A stretch of DNA of 64,000 bases from GCA-2746605 sp963710615 (GTDB lineage Bacteria; Bacteroidota; Ignavibacteria; Ignavibacteriales; Melioribacteraceae). Shown piece after piece: positions 36,201 through 44,485 of the stretch; the stretch's first letter is position 1, and each line of letters opens with the position of its first letter. Location of the stretch: positions 1 through 64,000 of the forward strand of contig CAVQBF010000018.1 in assembly GCA_963710615.1 (NCBI GenBank), in the 5' to 3' direction. A program made the translations under genes and the position numbers. The notes beneath the pieces are model-generated. The model was not told the DNA's origin, made no database searches, and saw only the letters and a program-made list of their open reading frames with translations.

Positions 36201-36671
36201 GATGGGGTTGGTATTTACAAATCTCCAGAAATTTATGGAGCATTTCCGACCGATCCATATTCACATACACCAATATTTTCGGGTGTTCAGCAACCTGGAA
36301 TGACTGGTCAGGTAAAAGAAGATATTATTTCAAGATTTGGTGAGCTTGGATTGCTAATAAATAAAGGTTCCATTAATATTTTACCGGCTCTGGTAAATGA
36401 TAAAGAATTTTTGTCTCAAGCTGAAGAATTTACATTTTATGATGTTAGAGGAGAAAAGAAAATTATTGTGCTAAAGATAGGGGAATTGGCCTTTACATAT
36501 TGTCAATTACCTTTTATTTATAGAAAAGAAAATACTAATCAATTGAAGATATATAAGTCTGATGGTAATTTAATTAGTTCTGATGGATTGATGATAAATA
36601 AAGCGATTAGTCAATCTATATTTAAAAGGAATGGTGAGATAGAAAAGGTTGTTGTATCTATAAAGATTTAA
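33231..36671 (+). CDS. Putative beta-glucan phosphorylase-like enzyme (GH94/149/161 group), cytoplasmic
   Basis: The 1146-aa protein lacks a signal peptide. It begins with a large beta-sandwich-like region (WMFISSNGGLTAGRKNPDNA, FPYYTDDVIHTS, THLWEPFSACHI). An (alpha/alpha)6-like region follows with NYEGNWRDLFQNWEALALS, GFDWE and SNIGYWGDHQIIYLLKLLEL. The architecture and length match the large GH94-related inverting phosphorylases, in particular the ~1100-residue beta-1,3-glucan phosphorylases of GH149 and GH161. I assign the group from architecture and context, not from a certain motif; the Asp of YWGDHQ is a candidate general acid. It starts at TTG 33231 behind AGGAG. It sits between two symporter genes, as expected for phosphorolysis of imported oligosaccharides to glucose 1-phosphate. 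Confidence 0.6.
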   Translation: MFLGNQKLQINKEPVTGEYVEINGETFYKISNFDKMTPFFMSIVSSSDHWMFISSNGGLTAGRKNPDNALFPYYTDDVIHTSHEITGSKTILQITTNNSTHLWEPFSACHINIYKIKRSIYKNIPGNKIKFVEENLDLGVSFSYSWLTSEDYGFIKKSEINNNGDNPVSINVLDGIQNILPFGVYQQFQTELSTLLDGYKKNELIEEYGIGIYTLSSIPSDKAEPSESLKATSVWSSGIKVNKHLLSSRQLDQFRSGNELKNELDIKAARGAYFINSRISLDAGETKDWIIVSEINQDLTSVAKIENLISKNSDVKTIVENDIENGTEKLVKIIASADGLQLSSDRLGTSRHFSNVLFNTMRGGIFDDSYSISKADFILFLESTNKRIRNKYQELLKSIDEKISYTDLKDIIQETGDTEFIKLSLEYLPLTFSRRHGDPSRPWNKFSIDIKNNKNEKILNYEGNWRDLFQNWEALALSFPEYLEAMITKFLNASTADGYNPYRVTREGFDWEAPEEDTPWSNIGYWGDHQIIYLLKLLELSREYNSSVLKSRISSDLYSYANVPYKLNSLADLIEDPHNTIEFDHELHDQIVANESKNGTDERFLKNNNGSLLQVNLAEKLFVTLLSKLSNFIPGAGIWMNTQRPEWNDANNALVGHGVSMVTLYYIRRYVSFCINLFSDCETDSISFSEEVSDLFNDIYHVLDQHQYILNKNFTDKSRKEILLGLGTAGEKYRNKVYNSGFSSIKNEVESIKIVEFLKLVNVYVDETIKLNKRDDCLYHAYNLISFEGEEIKISHLYEMLEGQVAVLSSGFLSAGESIKLLEALRKSSLYREDQNSYILYPDRQLPRFIDKNTISEDDFKSSELLQKLIEIKNEDIIKKDILGNYHFKGEFRNAKILKTKLSELSGLEINSDFDEEVSKILKIYESLFNHKSFTGRSGTFYKYEGLGSIYWHMVSKLVLAVKETFFNAYLTNADQSEIEKLKDYFYKIKDGVGIYKSPEIYGAFPTDPYSHTPIFSGVQQPGMTGQVKEDIISRFGELGLLINKGSINILPALVNDKEFLSQAEEFTFYDVRGEKKIIVLKIGELAFTYCQLPFIYRKENTNQLKIYKSDGNLISSDGLMINKAISQSIFKRNGEIEKVVVSIKI

Positions 36672-36732
36672 TAAAAAATTGATGGTAATAATCATAATAA
36701 AATAAATTGATCATAAAATTCCGGAAAAGGAT

Positions 36733-38370
36733 ATGAATTTTGCAACTATTGACTACATCATTTTCGTTGGTTACATTATAGGTATTGTAGCTCTTGGTCT
36801 TTTTGTCTCCAGAGATAAAAAGGGGCATCAAAAAAATTCGAACGATTATTTTCTTGCTGGTAATAAACTTACTTGGTGGGCAATTGGTGCTTCTTTAATT
36901 GCAGCAAATATTTCTGCTGAGCAAATAATTGGCATGTCAGGTTCTGGATTTGCGGGAGGTTTAGCAATAGCATCTTATGAATGGATGGCTGCTATTACAC
37001 TTATCATCGTTGGTAAATTTTTCTTGCCAATCTTTATTGAGAAGAAAATATATACCATCCCGGAATATATTGAACAAAGATACAATACAACCTTAAAAAC
37101 GATTTTAGCAATATTTTGGATATTCTTATTCATTTTTGTAAATCTTACGACTGTAATGTTTTTAGGTGCAAAAGCGCTAGATACAATTATGGGAACTGGT
37201 GATGGCAGTCTTTTAGTGCCGGCTATGATTGGTCTGGCCCTTGTTGCAGCAGCTTACTCATTATATGGTGGTTTATCGGCGGTGGCATGGACAGATGTTA
37301 TTCAAGTAATTCTGCTAGTATTGGGTGGAATAATCACAACAGTAATTGCCCTTGATTATGTGACCCCGGAGGGTGGAATATTTGCAGGATTAGGTCATAT
37401 TTATGATAAAGCGGGTGATAAGTTTCACATGATATTATCTAAAGACAATCCTGAGTTTAGTAACTTGCCGGGCATTGCTGTTCTGATAGGTGGAATGTGG
37501 ATTGCGAATTTATATTATTGGGGGTTTAACCAATATATTATTCAGAGAACTCTAGCTGCAAAATCATTGAAGGAAGCTCAAAGAGGTATTGTATTTGCTG
37601 CCTTTCTAAAATTGATTATCCCACTGATCGTTGTTATTCCTGGAATTGTTGCATTCGTTATGTTCTCGCAACCTGAAGGGACAGCAATTATAGAAGGTGC
37701 CAGAGAAGCGTTTACCAAAGCAAATGGAGGAGTTAATTACGATAAAGCCTATCCATGGTTAATTAGTACTTTTATTCCTACCGGACTCAAAGGGGTTGTG
37801 GTCGCTGCGTTAACTGCTGCAATCATTTCTTCTCTAGCTTCCATGCTAAATTCAACAGCAACTATTTTTACTATGGATATTTACAAACCATATATCAGCA
37901 AAAATGCAAGTGAAAAGAAATTAGTTACAATAGGCAGATTTACCGCAGCTATTTCATTGGTAATTGCGTTGAGTATTGCTCCTTTCTTGGAAAGTTTACC
38001 GCAAGTTTTTCAATATATTCAAGAGTATACTGGGCTTGTCAGCCCGGGTATTTTGGCTGTAGCAATGTTAGGACTATTCTGGAAGAAGGTTACAACGAGA
38101 GGAGCAATATGGGGTGCCATACTTTCAATTCCTATTGCGCTGGTACTTAAGCTTCCGATCATGGAATTACCATTTATGGATCAAATGATGTATACTTTTA
38201 TAATCACAATTGTTGTTGTTGGTATGATTAGTTTATCTTCAAATGATAATGATGATGATCCAAAGGGATTCAACTTGACCGCTAAATTATTTAGCACTGA
38301 TAAAGTTTTTAATATTGCTTCTTATCTTGTTGTTTTGATACTTGCATTACTTTATTCAATATTTTGGTAA
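36733..38370 (+). CDS. SSS-family (SGLT-like) sodium/solute symporter
   Basis: The 545-aa protein has about 14 hydrophobic helices. SSS motifs are NDYFLAGNKLTWWAIGASLI, ANISAEQIIGMSGSG, NQYIIQRTLAAKSLKEAQR and SSLASMLNSTATIFTMDIYK. It is a paralogue of the transporter at 16393. An AAAAGG site precedes the ATG. Its stop is 5 bp before the ATG of a GH16 lipoprotein gene, so export enzyme and importer are produced together. The substrate is inferred to be a glucan-derived sugar. Confidence 0.92.
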   Translation: MNFATIDYIIFVGYIIGIVALGLFVSRDKKGHQKNSNDYFLAGNKLTWWAIGASLIAANISAEQIIGMSGSGFAGGLAIASYEWMAAITLIIVGKFFLPIFIEKKIYTIPEYIEQRYNTTLKTILAIFWIFLFIFVNLTTVMFLGAKALDTIMGTGDGSLLVPAMIGLALVAAAYSLYGGLSAVAWTDVIQVILLVLGGIITTVIALDYVTPEGGIFAGLGHIYDKAGDKFHMILSKDNPEFSNLPGIAVLIGGMWIANLYYWGFNQYIIQRTLAAKSLKEAQRGIVFAAFLKLIIPLIVVIPGIVAFVMFSQPEGTAIIEGAREAFTKANGGVNYDKAYPWLISTFIPTGLKGVVVAALTAAIISSLASMLNSTATIFTMDIYKPYISKNASEKKLVTIGRFTAAISLVIALSIAPFLESLPQVFQYIQEYTGLVSPGILAVAMLGLFWKKVTTRGAIWGAILSIPIALVLKLPIMELPFMDQMMYTFIITIVVVGMISLSSNDNDDDPKGFNLTAKLFSTDKVFNIASYLVVLILALLYSIFW

Positions 38371-38375
38371 AGAAT

Positions 38376-39236
38376 ATGAGACAATTGACAAAAAAATATC
38401 TAAGTTACTATTACATTATCCTTTTAATAGTATTTTCAACTATACTCACTTATTGTTCTGAAGACAAAAGTAATCCGAGTAGCGTTGATGATTCATTAAA
38501 TATTGAGGGTTACAAATTAGTATGGAATGATGAATTTGATGGATCATCAATTGATTTAAATAAATGGGAACATGAGTTTAACGGTAATGGTGGTGGGAAT
38601 AATGAGGAGCAATATTATACACCTTTAAAGGAAAATTCTTATTTAAGTGACGGCAAATTATTTATAACTGCTAAGAAAGAACAATTCACTGGTCCCGATG
38701 GTACAAGAGAGTTTACATCGGCTCGATTGAGAACTTTAAATAAAGGTGATTGGTTGTATGGAAGAGTCGAAGTTTCCGCAAAAATACCCAAGGGCAGGGG
38801 AACTTGGCCTGCAATTTGGATGTTGCCAACCGATTGGGAGTATGGGGGATGGCCAGCAAGTGGTGAAATTGATATTATGGAACATGTTGGTTATGATGAA
38901 AATGGAATTCATGGTTCAGTACATACTCAAGCATATAATCATTCAATAGGTACTCAAAAATCCTCATATCTTAAAATACCAACTGCAACTTCTAAATTTC
39001 ATACTTATGCCATTGAATGGTTTGAGGACCGTATTGAATTCTATATAGATGATCTTTTCTATTTTACATTCAATAATGAAAATTCTGGTTGGGAAAAATG
39101 GCCTTTTGATAAACGTTTCCATTTAATCCTAAATGTTGCTGTTGGAGGAAGTTGGGGAGGAGCGCAGGGGATTGATTTAGAAGCTTTTCCGGCTACTATG
39201 GAAATCGATTATGTTAGAGTTTATGAAAAGGAATAG
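38376..39236 (+). CDS. GH16 laminarinase lipoprotein
   Basis: From the ATG at 38376 the protein is 286 aa, with an SpII signal (ILTYC, Cys27) and a single compact GH16 domain. Visible are LVWNDEFDGSSIDLNKWEHE, RGTWPAIWMLPTDWEYGGWP, ASGEIDIMEHVG (Glu164, Asp166, Glu169), VHTQAYNH, and DKRFHLILNVAVGGSWGG near the end. This is the classic bacterial laminarinase pattern (endo-beta-1,3-glucanase), unlike the permuted lichenases or the Cys-rich GH16 elsewhere in this window. A TTG at 38364 that overlaps the transporter stop is a weaker start. It is probably an outer-membrane lipoprotein. Confidence 0.93.
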   Translation: MRQLTKKYLSYYYIILLIVFSTILTYCSEDKSNPSSVDDSLNIEGYKLVWNDEFDGSSIDLNKWEHEFNGNGGGNNEEQYYTPLKENSYLSDGKLFITAKKEQFTGPDGTREFTSARLRTLNKGDWLYGRVEVSAKIPKGRGTWPAIWMLPTDWEYGGWPASGEIDIMEHVGYDENGIHGSVHTQAYNHSIGTQKSSYLKIPTATSKFHTYAIEWFEDRIEFYIDDLFYFTFNNENSGWEKWPFDKRFHLILNVAVGGSWGGAQGIDLEAFPATMEIDYVRVYEKE

Positions 39237-39302
39237 TTGCTTGATATCTCTATTCAGAAATTAGAAATATGTTATTGTTTTTTTTAATACTATTGGATTT
39301 TG

Positions 39303-42112
39303 ATGAATATTTTTAGATTTAGTTTTTTCTTTGTATGTGTAATATCGATAGTTCAAGCACAGACTCCCACATATTTGAATCCTCAAGTTTCAATTGAAAA
39401 TCGTGTTGATGATCTACTTGAGAGAATGACACTTGAAGAGAAGATTGGACAGATGACACAAGCTGATCATTCAGCTGTATCAGATCTGACAGATGTAAAA
39501 ACTTATTTTATTGGTTCAATTTTAAGCGGAGGCGGTTCTGATCCATCGTCTGAAAATACTCCCTTAGATTGGACTAACCTCTACGATTCTTTCCAGACTA
39601 AAGCTTTAGAAACAAGATTAGGTATTCCAATTATCTATGGCATTGATGCTGTTCATGGCCATAGTAATGTAAATGGGTCAGTAATTTTTCCACATAATAT
39701 TGGACTTGGTGCAACAAGAAATCCTGAGTTGGTAGAAAATGCATCTAGGGTAACTGCGATTGAAATTGCAGCAACAGGAATTGACTGGAATTTTGCTCCA
39801 TGTATTGCAGTGCCTCGCGATGAAAGATGGGGCAGAACTTATGAAGGTTTCGGAGAAACACCTGAACTAGCTCAATCATTGGGTGCAGCAGCTGTTAGAG
39901 GATTGCAAAATGACTCATTAAATACACCAACTAGTATAGTTGCATGTTCTAAACATTATGTTGGAGATGGAGGAACTTCTGCGGGTATTGATCAAGGAAA
40001 TACTGAAATCACAGAAGAAGAATTGCGCTCCATTCATTTACCGGGTTATATTTCTGCAATTGAAAATGATGTAAAAACAATAATGGCATCTTATAATAGT
40101 TGGAATGGAAATAAACTTCATGGGAATGAATATTTGCTGAATGATGTTTTGAAAGGTGAACTGGGATTTGAAGGATTTATAATTTCTGATTGGGCAGCTA
40201 TTGATCAGCTGCCAGGGGACTATGCATCTGATGTTGAAAACTCTATTAATGCCGGCATTGATATGGTAATGGTCCCAAATAATTATGTTGAATTTATAAC
40301 AACCCTTAAGTCTCTCGTCGATCAAAATAAAGTATCTTTAGACAGAATAAATGATGCAGTTAGCAGAATTCTAAAGGTAAAATTTGAACTAGGATTGTTT
40401 GAAACACCACTGGCCGATAGATCTCTTCTGCATTTAGTTGGAAGCGCAGAACATAGAGCAGTGGCTAAACAATGTGTTATTGAGTCTCAAGTCGTTTTAA
40501 GAAAGAATGACAATGTTCTTCCAATTCCAAATAGTGGTGCAAAAGTTTTAGTTGCTGGTGAGCACGCAAATAATATTGGTCTTCAATGCGGAGGGTGGAC
40601 AATTCAGTGGCAAGGAGCCAGTGGAGAGATTACAAAGGGAACTACAATACTTGATGGATTTAAAAAAGTTGCCCCATCAAATGAATTTATTTTTGATGTC
40701 TGAAGGGAATTTTAATGAAACTGATGCCGATTACGCAATAGTTGTTATTGGTGAAGAACCTTATGCTGAAGGAGCAGGAGATAATGATAATTTAACTTTA
40801 AGAAAATCACAAATTCAATTGGTGCGTAAACTTAAGAAAATGGGACTACCTGTTATTACAATTTTAATATCAGGCCGACCAATGATAATAAATACTGAAT
40901 TACATAATTCAGATGTACTTATTGCAGCATGGCTTCCTGGAACAGAAGGAGATGGAATTGCTGAACTACTTTTTGGTAATTATGAACCATCGGGATTATT
41001 ACCAATGACTTGGCAAAAATCGATGGAACAAATTCCTCAGAATTTTGGTGACGATAACTATAACCCTTTGTTTCCTTACGGATTTGGGATTACATCACAT
41101 GATAATTCAGAAATAGGATCTTCTCCAATTTTAAATTCTGCTCTATTGGTGGATAATGGGGAGTATATTGAGTTGTCATTTAACAAATCAATGAACAACC
41201 CTGGAAATACAGAAGCTATTGTTTCTGTTGTCAACAATGGAGTTGAAATAGATGTTATTGATTTCGATATCACTTCATTCGATGAAAATAGAATAGTCTT
41301 TCAACTTAGTGAACCAATATCTGAAGTAAAGGCCTTAACAATATCCTATAATTCAGGAAATCTAGCATCTAAAGATGGTGGAGTTTTGGGAAGTTTTGAT
41401 GATGTAGAGGTATTTGTTTTCAGTGATAATTTTAATGGAGTGCATCAACTTCCTGGAAGAATTGAAGCCGAATCTTATGCAGATATGTTTGGAATTCAAA
41501 CTGAAGCTACTACAGATTTTGGTGGTGGCCTGAATGTCGGCTGGATTGATGACAATGACTGGCTTGATTATGATTGTGAATTAAAGACCAACGGCAGTTT
41601 TATTGCTTCTTTCAGAGTAGCAAGTTTAAGTTCCGGAGGCAAAATAAATTTTATTTTGGAAGATACGGAAAAGTTTTCAATTATTGTTCCAGTTACTCTT
41701 GGTTGGCAGAATTGGGAGACAGTTTCAGAAAATATTGATCTATCAGAAGGGACTTATAAAATTCAGACTCCTCGCGGAAATGGGGGGATTCAATTTAAAT
41801 TGGTTTGAATTTTCTTCAGTTACGAATATTAATGAAGAGAATTTAGTAACTAAATTTTCTCTTAATCAAAATTATCCCAACCCATTTAATCCAATCACGA
41901 ATATTTCATATTCTATTGGTAGGCGAGAGAATGTAAGAATTTCAGTTTTCGACGTATTAGGGAAAGAAGTTAAAACATTAGTAAACAGCGCAAAAAATCC
42001 TGGCAATTATACGATAAATTTTGATGCCAGTGAATTAACCAGTGGTGTTTATTATTACACTTTAAAAAGTAGAAGTTATTTTCAGAGTAAAAAATTAATT
42101 CTGATCAAATAA
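39303..42112 (+). pseudogene. GH3 exo-beta-glucanase with CBM6 and T9SS domain, broken by two +1 frameshifts
   Basis: Three overlapping frames join into one ~935-aa protein. Frame 1 (39303 to about 40700) has a signal peptide, GIDAVHGHSNV, CSKHYVGDG and GFIISDWAAID (nucleophile Asp296). The frame moves by one base near the T5 run at 40690-40694, before a stop at 40701-40703. Frame 2 goes on with DYAIVVIGEEPYAEGAGDND, an Ig-like region and CBM6 (GRIEAESYADMFG, VGWIDDNDWLDY). The next shift is at the G6 run at 41782-41787. Deleting one G gives the expected GNGGFNLNWFEFSS and leads into QNYPNPFNPITNISYSI. Both shifts are single extra bases, at or near homopolymers: recent decay, assembly error or slippage are all possible. 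The reconstructed enzyme is an ExoP-like exo-beta-glucanase. Confidence 0.85.
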
Positions 42113-42161
42113 TAAATTGATATTTACAAGTGAACAAATTTAGAATTAAATTCGCTAATAA

Positions 42162-43181
42162 ATGAGACACCAAAAATTTTTAATAATTAAAATTATTGTT
42201 TTAACCCTCATAGTATTGTTAGTATCATGTGATAATTCAGAGGGAATAAATGAAAACCAGGAGGCATCTTCAGTTGTGGATAAATTTGGACAACTATCTA
42301 TTGAAGGTCCAAATATTGTCGACAAGGATGGTGGAAAAGTTGTTCTTAGGGGAATGAGTTTATTCTGGAGTCAATGGGCTCAAAGTTTTTTTAACAAAGA
42401 GACTATTCAATGGCTACGTGATGATTGGAAATGTACAATAATTCGTGCTGCAATGGGAGTAGAATCTGGCGGTTATCTTGAAAATCCTGAACTGGAATAT
42501 TTTAGAGTAAAAACCGCAGTAGATGCATGTATTGAATTGGGTATTTATGTTATTATCGATTGGCATGACCATAATGGGGAAGATCATTTAGAATCAGCCA
42601 AGATATTTTTTAACAGAATCTCGGCTGAGTATGGAAATTACCCAAATATAATTTATGAAATATATAATGAACCACTTGATGTATCGTGGAATAATGTTAT
42701 TAAACCTTATGCTGAAGAAATAATAAATACTATACGTAAGAATGATCCTAATAATATTATTATTGTTGGCACTCCCAATTGGTCTCAAGATGTAGATGAC
42801 GTTATTGGAAATAGAGTTCAGGATCAGAATACTGCTTACAGTTTACATTTCTATACTGGTACACATAGAGAGTGGTTAAGAACAAAAGCTGCACAAGCAA
42901 TTGTGGGAGGAATTCCATTATTTGTTAGTGAATGGGGATTAAGTGAATCTAGTGGTTCGGGTAATATTGATTTACAAGAGACAAATCTTTGGATAGATTT
43001 TATGGAATCAACTGATCTTAGCTGGTGCAATTGGTCGGTAACTAATAAGGATGAAACTTCAGCAATACTATTACCCTCAACTACTTCTATAAGTGGATGG
43101 AAAGTGAATGAACTCTCAGAAGCCGGGGTGATAATTAGAAATTATTTGATAAAAATGAATAGTGATATTTTTGATAATTAG
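42162..43181 (+). CDS. GH5 endo-beta-1,4-glucanase (subfamily 2-like) lipoprotein
   Basis: The 339-aa protein has a lipobox (LLVSC, Cys23) and a GH5 barrel of the Cel5 type. Visible are VLRGMSLFWSQW, IRAAMGVESGGYLENP, VIIDWHDHNGEDH, IIYEIYNEP (acid/base Glu170), TAYSLHFYTGTHREWLR, VSEWGLSESSG (nucleophile Glu257) and WCNWSVTNKDETSA. This set closely follows bacterial GH5_2 cellulases, so beta-1,4-glucan or the 1,4 stretches of mixed-linkage glucan are the likely target. It lies 49 bp after the broken GH3 and 42 bp before another GH5. Confidence 0.92.
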   Translation: MRHQKFLIIKIIVLTLIVLLVSCDNSEGINENQEASSVVDKFGQLSIEGPNIVDKDGGKVVLRGMSLFWSQWAQSFFNKETIQWLRDDWKCTIIRAAMGVESGGYLENPELEYFRVKTAVDACIELGIYVIIDWHDHNGEDHLESAKIFFNRISAEYGNYPNIIYEIYNEPLDVSWNNVIKPYAEEIINTIRKNDPNNIIIVGTPNWSQDVDDVIGNRVQDQNTAYSLHFYTGTHREWLRTKAAQAIVGGIPLFVSEWGLSESSGSGNIDLQETNLWIDFMESTDLSWCNWSVTNKDETSAILLPSTTSISGWKVNELSEAGVIIRNYLIKMNSDIFDN

Positions 43182-43223
43182 GCTGTAAAACTTTTTTTAA
43201 GAAAACATTGTAATAATATAATT

Positions 43224-44435
43224 ATGAAGACAATTACATTTCTCATTTTATTTTTTTTCTTTTCTACTTTTTTAATTGGTCAAAAACAATATTTCAAAGT
43301 CTCTGAAAAAAACATTATTGATACCAGTGGAAATATTTTTTTAATAAAAGGGGTAAACCTTGGGAACTGGCTTGTTCCTGAAGGATATATGTTTAAATTC
43401 AAAAAAGCAAATTCACCTAGACTAGTAAATAGTGTAATAACCGAATTAATTGGACCATCCGATGCAAAGAAATTTTGGATCGATTTTCAGAATAACTATA
43501 TCACCTATGAAGATATTAAATACTTAAAATCAATTGGTGTAAATTCAATAAGAGTTCCATTCAATTATAAATTATTTTGTGATGAAACTTATTTATGGAA
43601 CACTGAATCAAGAGGATTTGAATTAATAGATAGACTATTAACATGGTGCAAGAAAGAGAATCTTCCAATTATACTGGATATGCATTGTGCTCCGGGTGGG
43701 CAGACTGGAGATAATATTGATGATAGTTATGGTTATCCATGGCTGTTTAAAAGTGTTGAAAGTCAAAATCAAATTATTGATATATGGGAAAGTATTGCTG
43801 AATACTATACTAATGAGCCTATGGTTCTGGGATACGATTTGATGAATGAACCAATTGCACACTATTTTGAAAATGAAAACTTAAATGAAAAATTAGAGCC
43901 ATTATATAAACGAATTGTTGAGAGGATTAGGAATGTGGATACGAATCATATAATCATTCTTGGTGGAGCACGATGGAACACTGATTTTTCAGTATTTGGA
44001 GAACCTTTCGACAGCAATTTAGTTTATGAATTTCATAAATACTGGATGCCACCTGTTCAGAGTGAAATACAAGAATACATCGATTTTAGAGATAAATATA
44101 ATGTCCCAATCTATATGGGTGAATCAGGTGAAAATGATGATGATTGGGTACAAAATTTTAGAGAACTACTGGAAAAGAATAAGATAGGTTGGCACTTTTG
44201 GCCTTATAAAAAGATGGATAATACAAGTGGTCCAATGAATTTTAAGATGCCAGAAAATTATGATTTGATAATCGAATATGCCGAATCTGATAGAAGCACC
44301 TACAAAAATATCCGGGAAAATAAGCCTGATGATAAAAAGGTAAAAATTGCTTTGGGCAATTTTTTAGAAGAATGTAAATTTGAAAACTGTTTTCCAAATC
44401 AAGATTATTTAAAAGCACTTGGATTTTTGGAATAG
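43224..44435 (+). CDS. GH5 exo-beta-1,3-glucanase-type enzyme, periplasmic
   Basis: The 403-aa protein has a signal peptide (STFLIGQ) and one GH5 domain: VNLGNWLVPEGYM, VNSIRVPFNYKLF, LDMHCAPGGQTGDN, LGYDLMNEP (acid/base Glu209), EFHKYWMPP, YMGESGEN (nucleophile Glu300), WHFWPYKKMD. Motif for motif it matches the catalytic domain of the gene at 11455 but lacks the CBM6 and T9SS domains and has no lipobox. It is therefore probably the periplasmic counterpart acting on imported oligosaccharides. Confidence 0.9.
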   Translation: MKTITFLILFFFFSTFLIGQKQYFKVSEKNIIDTSGNIFLIKGVNLGNWLVPEGYMFKFKKANSPRLVNSVITELIGPSDAKKFWIDFQNNYITYEDIKYLKSIGVNSIRVPFNYKLFCDETYLWNTESRGFELIDRLLTWCKKENLPIILDMHCAPGGQTGDNIDDSYGYPWLFKSVESQNQIIDIWESIAEYYTNEPMVLGYDLMNEPIAHYFENENLNEKLEPLYKRIVERIRNVDTNHIIILGGARWNTDFSVFGEPFDSNLVYEFHKYWMPPVQSEIQEYIDFRDKYNVPIYMGESGENDDDWVQNFRELLEKNKIGWHFWPYKKMDNTSGPMNFKMPENYDLIIEYAESDRSTYKNIRENKPDDKKVKIALGNFLEECKFENCFPNQDYLKALGFLE

Positions 44436-44485
44436 TTTGAATATTCTGTTCACAATTAATCTCCCAAAATATAAATAGCATAAAT

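Noticed and set aside
40552..41808. Independent gene beginning at 40552
   Set aside because: Its first ~45 residues are an out-of-frame reading of the GH3 barrel end; real homology begins only after the T5 run, so it is the continuation of the broken GH3 gene.
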